DNA from: Cladosporium sp. IMV 00045
Taxonomy: Eukaryota > Ascomycota > Dothideomycetes > Cladosporiales > Cladosporiaceae
Length of the DNA: 64,000 nt
Direction of reading: 5' to 3'
Assembly (NCBI GenBank): GCA_001931905.2
Contig: MSJI02000796.1
Location: 2,675-66,674 of the forward strand
Below are positions 52,701-64,000 of the stretch, one piece after another. The position numbers and the translations under genes were made by a program. The notes beneath the pieces were generated by a model. The model was not told the origin of the DNA. It ran no database searches and worked only from the letters and a program-made list of their open reading frames with translations. Each line of letters opens with the position of its first letter. The first letter of the stretch is position 1.

Positions 52701-55205
52701 GAACCCCATTCTCATGCTTGCTGCTGTGCGGTTGGCGGTACCAGGCGGATATCTGCCTGTTTGGGACAATGCCCGCTGCATGGTCAGAGGAGTAGGTATC
52801 TGTAGAAGGGCATGTAATGCAAGCGCGGCGAAGAGGGCTGTCCGGGCCTAGGGTTTTGCTCCTCAGTACACCCTCTTTGACTGTTTCGTGAGGTTTCGCC
52901 ATGTGGTTTTGTTGACAATGATCTGATGGGAGCATCGCGATTAGGAAGCATTCTCAACCTTCGAGGTGTGAATGCGCGTCGTAGGTTGATTAACGTGCTT
53001 GCTTCGAAAAGCGGCACGGGCGAGCATAGGTGATGCCGTGGTTCTCATTGGCCGGAGCATGTGAGTCTATGATTCGTGCAAGACCTACATTGGGGATTTG
53101 AAGAATAGCTGCTGTTGTTACACTTCGCTTCGGGCAAGGTAATTCAAGCAGTCGATTAGGTTCCACCGCGATGTCCGAAGGGCGATATGGAAAGAATCAG
53201 CGGCGAAACAGACCTGAGCGGAAAGAAGAGACACACAGTCACGAGAAATGAGCCCAGAAAACTCACAATACTGACTATGAGCCCCCGAAAGGAGCTGAGC
53301 CTCTCCCAAAGCGTACAACCATTGTGCGACTCGCCACGAGCCTGACATGTTGGAGGCCAGGCCCAGCAATATGAAGGCCCCAACCCACAAACCACGCCCT
53401 CGGCATCGCACGAGCAGAGTAATCCCAGCGCTGGAATCTCAGATCAAAACCCTCCGCGCCACGAGGGGGCCATGGTATTGCACGTACGCGCGAGTGTCCG
53501 GTTGCACACGCGTGGCCACATGACACCGCGCGAGTCGGTAATCCACCCAACAGAAAAGCGCCGCGAAGGCAACAAGCATGCGCGGTGGTGCAAGTGAGAC
53601 TTTCTTCCACGCTGTGCGACGCACTCTTTCGCTCTCTGTTGGTAAGCGGCTTGGGTGTTCTGCGAGGCAGCACAGCTCGCGTTTTCTAGCGCCGCACGCG
53701 AGATCTTGTGCGATTGTCGCACGGCGCGAAGAGCTTTGGGAGCGAAGGAATTTGACAGGCGAATGCACGCAGGTTCGGTGCTGCTGGTGCTGATACTGCT
53801 GCAGTGTACAGTCAGGACTCACGATATCAAGACCATGATTGCGAGAACGAGCCGTCGGCTGCTCTGGAAAGGTACGGGGGCCAAGATGGTCGTCTAGCTG
53901 TGGTCAGACTGCACCGGGGGGAGCAGGAGGGAAACATGCGAATCCACGCAATCTCCATGGCACTGGAAGCGAGGCCTGCCGCCTTGCGTAGATGGCACTG
54001 AGAATACCGAAAGGGTGTGCTTAAAGGAGAGATGAGTGGTGAAAGGGGCCAACCGGGCTGAACCGCAGGCCAAAACCCCCTGCCGTCATCTTAGCTCAGG
54101 CAAGCTCGCGAAGACATTCGAAAAAGGAAGTGAGTATGTTACTGACTGTATGCCCTGGCAAATTACCCCAAGTGTACCAATGCAAGGTTTGGGCAGCGGT
54201 ACGGAGGTACAAAGCACCCCAGGCGAACGGCGAAACACGAAGATCGACACTTCGCTACACCGAGTCCCCCCCGCAAATGCTAAGTCATTAATAAATTCCC
54301 CGATGGCAATTCATGCGTGCAGAGCTCCCGCAGGACAGGCTTTTGCGAGCTATGTCGCAGCCAGCCACGTCTGGTCCGAATCGGGGTAAAAGGTGGCTTT
54401 TTGCCCTGCTGGGCAAATACGATCGGCAAAACAGCTATGCGACCGAACAGATCTGCGGGCGTCAAATCCAAGCCAGCAGTTGGAGAGCATGCCAGATTGG
54501 AGGGGGGGATTGGCGGCGCGGCTAGCTAGCCACTTGGTTTTTTATTTTCCGATAAGGACCGCCTGCGTGGCGTGGCATTGCGTCGTAAAGTCGATGGGGG
54601 GTTGCAATCGCGATACGCTCCAATGTATTGAAAGCAAGCAAGCTTGCGAGGTTACGCAGGAGGCTGTCTGGGATCGCACGGCACAGCAAGGAATTATTAT
54701 TTTCATCAAAACCGTTCAGCCTTGATCCCTGTATTGTCATATCAGCGCGACTTTTTTGCCAATCGTCGTTCGATATATTCTCCTACAAGGCGCAGTAGTG
54801 ACCTGAGGTAAGCCTCCGGGAATGGCGATCGCTCTCGCTTCCTTCGCCCAGTAGGTCCAAGTCGCGGCGATTTATTTTTGGCGCAGGGTCGTCGATGAAG
54901 CTTGGTATTCTTGGGAGAGAGGGCATCCTGTCTTGTGGAGGGCGGGGTGACTGGAGGTACAGCTTGCGTTCGTATTCATGAATCGTGGTAATAATTGGCA
55001 TTCAAATCTTGCTGCAGCTTTTACGTGCTGGGCGCTTCCAGACTTCTTGCCTCTGTCTTTCTGGGCTTGGTCGTCGCTCGGTCGTGCGGCAGGCTATTAC
55101 AGCACAGTAGTCGGCAGAAAGATGCAGCGAGACGCAGATTGCTCGCGCATATACGACCTTAGGGCCGTTAGCATATGTGTGCTGACTTGGGTTCCAGTGA
55201 GATTC
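49799..55205. other. Gene desert, middle part
   Basis: No coding region I can support. ORFs here are below 180 codons and mostly use non-ATG starts. Base composition is near balanced, so there is no obvious sign of strong repeat-induced point mutation. The telomere-like motif at 51441-51475 is the one distinct element. Confidence 0.45.
51441..51475. repeat. Head-to-head telomere-like motif
   Basis: A degenerate C-rich arm (CTTAATCCCAACCCC) is followed after three A by GGGTTAGGGTTAG. The right arm is two exact fungal telomere units; the left arm is an imperfect inverted match. About 35 bp in total. Confidence 0.6.
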
Positions 55206-55250
55206 TGCAGTGCAGTGCAGTGCATTGCAGCGCAGCGCAGAGCGCAGCAT
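55206..55250 (+). repeat. Short GCAGT/GCAGC tandem repeat
   Basis: Nine or so five-base units of TGCAG or CGCAG type in 45 bp. The flanking DNA is unremarkable. Confidence 0.75.
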
Positions 55251-58200
55251 TTGCCGCGCAAGGGCAAGCGTGTTCAAGGTTTGGAGGATGGCGATAATGG
55301 AGCCCAAGCGACAAGGCGGTGATGAACTGGTCAGGCTACAGGGCGGACTCGGAGAGAATATCAGGCCAGACTACTGGGCGGCGACAACGCGCCTCGGTTC
55401 ATGCTGCTGATAGGCGTAGTCAGACGCAGGTGTGAGACCAGCATTGTTACTTGGCCTCCAGCTATGGTTCGGCGTTCTGATAGTCTTACCAATGCGTTGT
55501 TTCCTGCCTGCAAGCTGCAAGTCAAGATCAAGGTTGATGGTACTTGGAAATTCTTTACTGCGTTCTATATTGCATGCAATGGGTACATGCATTGCTGTAT
55601 ACATGGAATGGCTTGTGCGAGCGATTGGACGCCCCTGCGAGAGGCACAAGCTGCATTTGATTGATCGGTTATCTCGGGCGCCCGCTCATCCAATGCCTGC
55701 ATGCATTGTGGCGCTGCATTTCTCCACCTCAAGGACCTTTTCTGTATATGCCTTGGTCAGCCACAGAGATACTTGCGCAATCGCTCATTCGCGGTTTAGT
55801 GCTCCTCAATAATGCTCGCCGGGCCGCGAGTCAACCGGCTGCAGACGGATGTTTCTTCGCGCATCGAGCCACCCTGGGCATCGCAAGCCGCGTCTCTAAA
55901 TCATAGACGCTTGCAATGCAAATCAGGCAGATTCACGGAACGATTATGTAGATGTCAACAAATTCACGAGTCCTCTGTTTATCCGGGTTCGATATCCTCC
56001 GGACGGAAAGGATGAATGCGTTAGTGCTTGAAATCTGCTGCCACGACGGTGTGAAGTCCGAACGTGCCGTCTTGAAGTTCACTAGGAGTCGTTCGTGTGC
56101 GTCACCTGCTCTGTGGACCTCAGAACACTGTCAGTGGCTCCGCCTGCGGCTTGAACACCGACGTGAAGCGGCCTGGCCTACTTTGCCAGCGTAAAGCCGA
56201 TCAAGGGTTGTTTCAATGCCTATCCTTGCAATGCTCCTAGCTGCGCGGAATTGTTCAGCGCTATTGACGCTCGTCAACAGGGTTGCTGAAGACGGCGACA
56301 TCTTCGACGACGACATCGATGTTGTTTAATTACAAATGGATGACTGTGACATGCACAAACGCAAAACATTAGAAGAGGGCGGCACGGGGAACTCCTTCCT
56401 GGAGGCTTGATCCTCCTGTCGTCTCCTGAGATAGCTGTAGGTAAGGATATGCAGATTACGATACCGTACCCCCGGGCATGTATCGAGACGCGGGAACAAA
56501 CATCTCACGAGCCCTGAAAGAGCCCCTGGGCCGGATTGAGACGGGAGCTTATCCATTGTAGGGTCTCTAGCACGATCGTGACTCCAAGTCCATCAGCGAG
56601 ATGATACTTCCCATACAGCAGACCAGTCCTGAAGAAGTCCTCCTGCACGTTTTGATCATAGATGCGGAATCGCGGAAAATTGCGTCAGTCTAGAGTTCTG
56701 GCAAGTTGCATTGCGACACACGCACGAAAGCTTGTGATGCGTTGATTGCGACATCGCGGTATGCAACATCCCTTAATGGAGCTGACCGGAGATCAATGAA
56801 CTCGTCTTACGCATTGAGAGATGGAGCACCTATGTGGCAGGTAAGAGGCCAAACAAGTCTAGAAACTCAACAGCAAGATGCGAAACCCGGTAAGACTTGT
56901 AGAGGCATTGGATGATGCTTTCTCAATGGAACTTTAAATCGAAAGGATCACCACAGAAACGTTTGCTTACCTGTCGTCGCTTCACATGTGAAGACAACCC
57001 AACGGCTATCGACAATAGGGCTTGTATTCTCCTGGCAAGGAAGGATCTACGGCATGTGTTGCAGAAAGACACGCGAGGGGAGTCGTCCCCATAGTCCCGT
57101 ACCTTCCATTATTGTCCGTCTCGCCACGCCGGTAAAAGGGCCTTGAGAAAAGCTCCCGAGTCGTGCCATGTGAAAGGTTGGTAGTAAAGGGTAGATTGAG
57201 TTCCGAATCTCGCGCAGTGGGGCCATGAGCCGTATGTATCTTGATCGACACGTCCTTCAGAGATTGTATCAGATCCATACGGCATCGTCACCGAGGTGGT
57301 GGAGCCGATTCGTGAAGATCTCATCGCTTTGTAGTGGTTTTCCTATATGGATTGGTTTGTCCGGAGCTAGCTGCGAAGACTTCCACATGGTGATGCTAGT
57401 CGGTGCTGCAGTAGTCGTGAGTATAACATTGTAGTGTAGGGCTGTGGAGATCTGTGCCGTGTTTACCACTGAATAGCTCATAATGGTGTATTGTTGACCC
57501 GTCGATTCTGACGCTGGACTGGACAACCATGTGAAGTCTCTGAGAGTTTCCACTTTCCAGGACTGGCTAGGAATGTCGTGGACGGGAGGCCTGACTCGAA
57601 AGGCTCGGCGACTTGATACTGTGCATAATCAGAGGCGCGATGGCGGACCCGGCTTGTCAAATGCCTGCCGCCGGGTCTCGCTACAGCAGTTTGCGGCTGC
57701 GGGAACGAACTCAGGACAGATTCTTCGGGAAATAGAGCATCGTAGCTGACGAGAAAATGTTCCGACGAGCTGCAGATGGCTCGCTTGGCAAGCGATGAGC
57801 TGACCGCCGCAGGCTGACATAGATACTTGTATTTGCATGCATTCCGTGCGCGCACGGCTTATGTTGCTGCTGCTTGCTGCCTCGATCTCTGCGTGGTCGG
57901 GACGGTGAAGGCCTGCGTGCGCTGGAAAGAGCAGCAGCCAGGCACGCGTGAACGCACACACACGAGGACGCACGGGAAGACGTTGAGAGGATCTCAGTCC
58001 AAGCTGCACGAGCCGTTGCAAGCGCAACGCCAGTGTGGCATGAGATCGGCACCAGGTTCGTTAGACCGGATATGGCACGGGCGATCTCTCTGCGGGGGGA
58101 ATGATTATCTGGGATGTCGAGAAGATGGGAGCAGCATTATTGATGCCACCGTGCATGATTTCAACGACCAGACAGGCTCGAAAGGCAACGCTCTCGTTGG

Positions 58201-58938
58201 GAATGGAGGGTCCTAAGCTGGCGAAGAGCCACTCACAGCATCATCGACATCCACGGCGCTGGAATGGCGCAATCAAGGCTCACAGGCCGTGCGGTGCTGA
58301 GTCGATGCTTGAGGATGCTGACTTTGGGGGCGCTGGGCGATAGATGGAAACTCTGTCGGCCGAGGCAGGACAGGCGAGCATGAGCGGAGTGGCCGCAATG
58401 GCCATAATTGTCAGACATACCGGGTCTTCTATCCACCGTCTATCCACCGTGTAGCAGCAAATGAGCCGGCCGCGTGGATGAAACGGCTGGCGGTGGGTAG
58501 TACGGCCTCGTGGAGAGATGGTGTGGTCGGGATCTGTGCTCGTTGGAACGAGAATAGTAGTAAGGCAGTCACCTTAACTTCACCATTGACTTTTAGTCGC
58601 ATGCTTCTTCCTGCGCGAGCCTCAGGAGGAAAGGTGTAGTATGGCGTAGAGGAAAGGCATGTGCATGATAGGCGGTGGCAACATACGCAAGTTGCTGTGC
58701 TTGCCCAAAGAGGCGAATCGGCCTGGGCAGTCACCCCAAGCCATCGACCGAAGGAGCAAAGGGTCCTGCAAGAGCTCGCGGCAAGGAAAAGCCAACTCTT
58801 GCATTTCAGGGCGAGCGAGCGACAAGGATGTGAGCTTGATAGCGCCGATACGCTGGCCCGCTCGACCTTAGCCTGCCTCGACTATCTGCTGCTAAAACGG
58901 GTAATGCAGGAATAGAGCTGGAGTGGTAACTCGGTGGC

Positions 58939-58980
58939 TCTATCTCTGTCTGTCTCTGTCTCTCTCTCTCTTTCTCTCCT
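58939..58980 (+). repeat. CT/GTCT microsatellite tract
   Basis: A 42-base pyrimidine-rich run of CTCTGTCT units, in the promoter-distal region of CMR1. Confidence 0.8.
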
Positions 58981-59790
58981 GACCAGGAAGAGGGCGGGCT
59001 TGGCGAGAGCGCGCATCATCCATCTCCTCTCGTCTCCTCGCCTCCCAATCCATACAGCACATCACAAGCTTGTCCCCTAGGGTCTGTCTGCGCCTGCGCG
59101 GAACGAACGTCGAGCGAGCGTCAGACGCCCCGACCCAGCGCTGGACTGACCAGGGCCAGGAACCAGGGGGTGGATGATGCTGGCCAGGCAGTCCAGGTAG
59201 GTGAGGAGAGGAGGTGCTACTGTAAGTCATCATCGCCCAAAAATACTCGCGGCCGTGGTGGTATCATGCATCCACCAACATGGCACTCACCCACAATTGT
59301 AATACACCAAGCCTGACTCCACTATCAGCGCACCCCGCGGGTGAGGACAGTAGTGGTTTGCGACACCGACATTGCTGTACAGCTCGTGGAGCGCGATGGA
59401 TGAGAAATCGCTCGCGACGGGTGGAGACCTGGATGGACTCGAGTCCGTCGCATCATCTTGTGCTCTCGTCCGCGCGCACATACATACATACATAGCACGC
59501 ACGCCGCCTGCCCCGTGCTGTATGCACGAAGCCGTGGAACAGCGGTAGGCCCGCGTGAAAAGAAAGCTCCGAATGCTGATCGCGCGGCGTTCGGCATGGC
59601 ATGTCGTGGCGTGCCCTTGTGCTCTCGTTTTGGTCCCAGGGAATGGGGTCATCCTTCTCCTCCTCTCACGCCTGGCACCTAATAGTAGTAGCAGCAGCAG
59701 CGGCGGTGCAGCCAAAGACATCATACGTCGTCTCGTCCTGTCACCCCTCACTCCATCATCGTCATCCCTCACTTCCAAGACTCAGGGCTG

Positions 59791-59816
59791 CCAGCCAGCC
59801 AGCCAGCCAGCCGGCC
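59791..59816 (+). repeat. (CCAG)n microsatellite
   Basis: Five CCAG units followed by CCGGCC. Confidence 0.8.
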
Positions 59817-60026
59817 AAACGTTCAGCCCAGGTACAGTACAGGCGCCAACACATACGACCCGACCCAAGATGCAGGCCTCACGCACCATGCCCCCCAACG
59901 CGAATGTAACAGGTACCTCCCTCCTCCTCGCTCGGTGCCACCCGCAGCACGAACACGACAGGGCTTGCTTGCCTGCCTGCTGCTCCCCTGTAAGTGCCCG
60001 TCAGACGTGCATGCACGGGCGCGGTC

Positions 60027-60465
60027 TATAAGTCATCACTCACATCACCACCGCGCCATGACGGGATCTGCAAGCTGAGCGACAAGCCTCCAGCCTGCGC
60101 CTGTGCGTCCCAGCCCGCCCAAACTCAATCCTGCGCCTGTTGTAATCTTATCGCTAGGGCTCCGTTTAGCTCGCCGTTTCGCCCGTTCGCAGAGCACCTC
60201 CACCCATACTACTACTGCTGTCTTCCTGCTCCATCTTGGGATGCCACCTTGTTTCTGCCGTGTCTTATTGCTTTCGACTCTCCCACCCCTCGCCTCACTG
60301 CCACTTGGCTGTCCCGCCGTTCTGTTCGTTTCTTCCTTTCTTACGTCGTCAGCCTGAGCCTTGCAGGAAAAACAACAACAACGACGACGACGACGACGAC
60401 GTCGATATCAACCACCGCAACCTTCATCGTTGACGCTCATCGTCGACTGACGATCGACCGCCATC
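60027..60465 (+). promoter_or_regulatory. Probable CMR1 core promoter and long 5' leader
   Basis: TATAAG at 60027-60032 lies about 435 bp before the CMR1 ATG. It is followed by pyrimidine-rich DNA (60130-60360) and an AAC/ACG repeat (60371-60403). Several upstream ATGs would precede the main start if transcription begins near the TATA motif, so translation may be controlled by upstream ORFs. Confidence 0.4.
60381..60403 (+). repeat. (ACG)n microsatellite in the CMR1 leader
   Basis: About seven ACG units directly after AAC repeats, about 65-85 bp upstream of the CMR1 ATG. Confidence 0.8.
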
Positions 60466-63400
60466 ATGGTCTTCTGTACCTACTGTGGCCAGTCCTTCAC
60501 CAGGGACGAACACCTTGAACGACACATTCTTACTCGTATGTCTATTCCACTGAACTCCCATCGTTGTCACTTCTTGTATTGACCGATCGTCAACAGACAC
60601 CAACGTCAAGCCGTTCAAATGCTTTACCTGCCATATGTCCTTCGCTCGAAGGTAAGTCATTTTGATCGATCACCAAGACTCTCTCGTTGCATTATGCTAA
60701 CATTCGACACAGGGATCTTTTGCAACGGCACTACACCGTCCACGGCAGAGACCAGAATCAACAAGAGATACCCGCCGTCAACGGAATGATCCCTAAATCA
60801 GCTGGCCGAACTCCCATCGCTTGCAGCAACTGCGCCAAAACAAAGACCAAATGCGACAAGAAGTTTCCATGTTCGAGATGTGCCGGCAGGAATCTCAAGT
60901 GCACCTTGCGGCCAACCAGGCGGTCGTCCAAGAACGCAACCCGCATGGGAATGGTCGTCCCTCCTGAGGGCTTGACCGCCATGCCTCCACACAATGTGCC
61001 AGCCAGTGAGAACGGCCAGGCCCCCACACAGACGCAGAACCAGATGCCCAATGGCAGCCCTACACAAGCACCTCCAGTCTTAAAACCAGCAAGCCCTAAA
61101 GGTGGCCTCAACAGCATACCCGAAGATAAGCAGACCGCTCCCAGCGTCGACGGACCACCTTCGCAATACATCGAGGCTCCTACCAGTGGCCCTACGCCAC
61201 CCGAGAAAAACAACATGTCACCACCGTTGCCTCAAGGTCCGAATGCCTACATCCAATCCACACCCATGCCTGGCTTCGACGACTTCACCCAGCTGAGCGC
61301 CGAAGATTCCGACCCAGGTTCGAGCCCTCGCTTCATGCTCGACTGGAGCCAGATGCAAATGCCGCTTGGTTTTGATGGCGCTAACGGTGTCGTTCAACCT
61401 GACATGCTGATGAACCCCGATATGCCATTCGATCCGGCTGCGATGCACATGATACCTGGCTCCGATGGAATGATGCCCATGATGCCTGAGATGCAGCCAC
61501 CTTTGATCACACCAATCGAAACTCCCAAGGTTGAGCGCGCTTTCTCTGATCTTGAACTTGGAAGCTCAGCAGCGATGTTACACCCGCACCGCCAAATGTC
61601 GACATCTTCTGTTCCCGATCAGCGCAATGACATGGCTGCGATCGTTGCTGCACAAGACGGATGGTCGGTTTTCCGATGCACTCCAACTGTTCCCTCAAGT
61701 TCTTGCCCGAAGACCGCTAAGCTCAACCTCGAACGTCTGGAGCAAAGCCTACGGAATCACGAAGGCTGGAGCACTTGGAGTCCTCGTTGGGACGAGAATG
61801 ACTTTGCCGGTGGCGACCACCTCACCGTCATGCAACTCCACGAGAGCAGCCGAGACAAGTTGCTTGCTATCACGCAAAGCTTCTTACACAAAGCTCTCGA
61901 CATCCACCGTGACAACTCAAGTCAGTATTCTCCAGCCAACGGTCGCATGACGCCAGGATCGGGTAGTGGCTCCAACTTTGTCATCTTGCCGCCAGCTCGC
62001 GTCCTCGAGTATTTTCTTCGCTCTTACGCAAACTGCTTCGAGCGTTATTATCCATTGACGTCAAGAGGCATCCTGGACGCCAACGAGCTGATGCACTGCT
62101 ACAACGATCGTGCGGCGAGTCTGCTCGTTCTTATGATGATTGCTCAAGGCGCCATGAACATCCCTGACGCGGAAGCTCGATGGCTCACAGGTGGTCTGAC
62201 CGAAGCGTGCCGCATCTCTCTTTTCGACCTGATTGAAAAGAATATCATCATGTCTGGCGATCCAATAGTCCTGCACTCTGCGTTGCTCTTCACAGTCCAA
62301 GCTGCATGGAGTGGCGACAAGTGGCAGATGGACATTGCAATGGGCCAACGCGGAATGTACTCATCTATGCTCCGACACGCTGGTGTCCTCGATAACAGGC
62401 CCGCAGTAGCCCACTCACCAGAGCACAGAGCCAGCACCGACCATCTCTGGAGCGATTGGATCCAGAATGAGAGCAGAAGCAGGCTCGTGTACTCGTGGGT
62501 TATGGTTGACCAAGACCTGTCGCTGTTCCACGACACCGCACCGCTTTTCTCTGTGACTGAGTTCGCGGCCCCGATGCCTGACGCCGACCGTCTCTGGCAT
62601 GCAAAGAGCGCCGCTGAGTGGTCGAGTATCTTTGAACAGGTACACGAGTTTTCCGGCGGCTTCTCATCGCTGGGCTCTGGCGCAAGACCACTGTCATTGA
62701 AGGATCTCTTCAGACACTTCCTCGACGATGAGATGATTCCTCTGGGTATCGAGATGACGCCACTGCAGATGCGCCTGCTCTTGCACCCACTTCAGGGGCT
62801 CGTCTGTCAGTACAGCCAGCTGCTCAGCTGTTTCTCTGATTCACTTTCATCACGTAACAATGGCAGCCGCGCAATCACCGCCACTTCCACTCGCGCACGT
62901 CTCGAGGAAGTTCAGTCACTACTGCAGCGATGGTTCGATCTCGCCGAACGCTACCTGAAGGCCAACCCGATGTGCGCTCTGATGCAAACCAACCTCGTCT
63001 TGTTCCACCTGATAAGCCTCAACGCCGTGACCAACTTCCCTGAAATTGAGCGCCTCGCACGCCGTGAAAACACAGACGGCAGCATGCAGCAGCTCGCCTG
63101 GCTGCACAAGCGCTGCATCTCCGACGTCGAGGAAGCCGTTTTCCACTGCGGCCAAGTCCTCCGCCTTGTGCGCAGCATGCCTCGAGGCATCCGTCCGCCG
63201 TGGTGGGCAGCGGCCATCTACCGCGCCACACTCATCCTGTGGACGGACAGCCTCGTCCACAACGGTAGCAACATGGCAGCCGGTGGTAACGGCATGTACC
63301 CCGTGCCTGGGCCTTCGTTCGCCATCGACGCTTTGCCCTCGGATCACCCGCTTATCATCCGCTACCTGACCAAGCGTGAGGGTGTTCCCTGCTTGACGAA

Positions 63401-63536
63401 GCTTGACGGGTCTCAGATCGGCATTGACCACTCCTTCCCCGTGCTACAACACTGCATTGGAGTGATCGATGAGGGCGCCTCATCGCGCTTCTCCGATGGC
63501 ATTCGTGCTAAATTGGAGAAGCTCGCACGCACTTGA
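60466..63536 (+). CDS. CMR1: CMR1-type melanin transcription factor (two C2H2 fingers plus Zn2Cys6)
   Basis: A 982-residue regulator from exons 60466-60535, 60597-60651 and 60713-63536; both introns are 61 bp and lie inside the C2H2 region, and the frame is kept across both. First finger: Cys4, Cys7, His20, His24; second: Cys32, Cys35, His48, His52. The binuclear cluster has cysteines at 79, 82, 89, 95, 98 and 105 (CSNCAKTKTKCDKKFPCSRC). This rare pairing of C2H2 and Zn2Cys6 domains is the hallmark of Cmr1/Pig1, which activates PKS1 and reductase genes of DHN melanin synthesis. A P/M/Q-rich middle (about 110-300) precedes a fungal-type middle homology region (about 370-900). The neighbouring PKS1, on the opposite strand, is the expected target. 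Confidence 0.95.
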
Positions 63537-64000
63537 AGCTGAGGACCTCATACGAGCTGACGTTGATGAATGAAAAAGAGAGTGAAGCAACATCCTGCCA
63601 CTTCACACCTACCGTACTTACGGGTGACGGCAACACCAAGCATCCAACCTGCGAACAGCCTTTTCGCAGTAATGCTGATGCTGAATGAGCACTGCTCGCA
63701 ATCACAGTCGTTGGTGCAGAACTCCTCCGCCGGCTTGACCGGTCCAGCCATTGGCGGACCGCATACAAGACCGCCCGGTCGAGACCGCGACCATGAACGA
63801 ATTTCCTTACTTTTCCACATGCCTGCACGGCTCTGTCTCACAGACGTCGTCACGGGCTTTCCTTCCGCTTTCCGCTTTGCTTCTTGATTAGGTTTCCTCG
63901 ATTTTGGAGTCACCTTTGGGAGTTTCCCCTCTTGCGTTCTTTGGCGAATGTTTCGTTTTCGGACCGGATGGATGGATGGATTAATGCAGTAATGTCTCTT
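63537..64000. other. 3' flank of CMR1, with a possible partial minus-strand gene
   Basis: On the minus strand one frame is open from the window edge (64000) to about 63548, roughly 150 codons. A strong donor-like GTAAGTACGG in that strand starts at about 63627. Encoded features are a basic N-terminal part and FCTNDCDCEQC. It may be the 5' part of a gene whose start lies outside the window, but a plus-strand frame of about 100 codons is also open, so coding status is unclear. (GGAT)n occurs at 63965-63980. Confidence 0.25.

Larger units (their letters stand above)
55251..60026. other. Gene desert, right part
   Basis: No supported gene. It holds several simple repeats: a CT tract at 58939-58980, CATA units at 59478-59494 and CCAG units at 59791-59816. 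Purine- and pyrimidine-rich stretches increase towards CMR1. Confidence 0.45.

Noticed and set aside
45713..60465. tRNA, rRNA, CRISPR or intact transposon in the gene desert
   Set aside because: By eye I found no box B-like tRNA arms in proper context, no spaced direct repeats and no transposase, integrase or reverse transcriptase motifs. A computed search could still find short remnants.
59555..60518. ORFs of 158 and 174 codons upstream of CMR1
   Set aside because: Low-complexity S/T/P/C-rich frames crossing the probable leader, one of them overlapping the first CMR1 exon in another frame.

Overview
The window is fungal nuclear DNA, most likely from a melanised Dothideomycete (a black-yeast-type member of the Capnodiales or Mycosphaerellales). 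Genes carry short GT-AG introns. The two landmark genes are the dihydroxynaphthalene (DHN) melanin polyketide synthase PKS1 and the melanin regulator CMR1, which has two C2H2 fingers and one Zn2Cys6 cluster. The species cannot be fixed from sequence alone. A heterozygous or hybrid genome of the Hortaea werneckii type would fit the paired, diverged copies described below.

Left part (1-9342): a Zn2Cys6 transcription factor on the minus strand, a gene-poor stretch with one doubtful membrane ORF, a small secreted KEX2-processed repeat protein (5562-6054), and OCT1, a mitochondrial intermediate peptidase that shares a 228-bp divergent promoter with a MICOS subunit of the MIC26/MIC27 family.

Middle part (about 10157-31340): this looks like a tandem duplication of a block holding a cysteine-rich protein, an OXR1-like TLD protein, a NUP42-like nucleoporin, a 92-residue membrane protein and GPI1. 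The evidence is stronger for a scaffolding artefact. Two gaps of exactly 20 N (12780-12799 and 23081-23100) bound an inserted contig. The outer contig ends overlap by 229 identical bases inside the OXR1 gene, while the inserted contig differs there. The inserted contig is therefore probably the other haplotype or homeologue, and a true haploid map would hold each gene once.

Next come FMP25 (mitochondrial RCC1-type protein) and COG3 (Golgi tethering complex), transcribed divergently.

Right part (36351-64000): PKS1 runs on the minus strand as a full SAT-KS-AT-PT-ACP-ACP-TE non-reducing synthase of 2173 residues. CMR1 is divergent on the plus strand, 14.75 kb away. Between them I see no convincing gene, only one weak ORF, some simple repeats and a short head-to-head telomere-like motif. 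PKS1 makes the naphthol precursor (T4HN) of DHN melanin and CMR1 is the known activator of that pathway. The reductase and dehydratase genes of the pathway are not in the window.

The most novel item is the KEX2-processed repeat precursor at 5562-6054. It has a signal peptide and four near-identical repeats ending in KR, and no similarity that I recognise to known mating factors.
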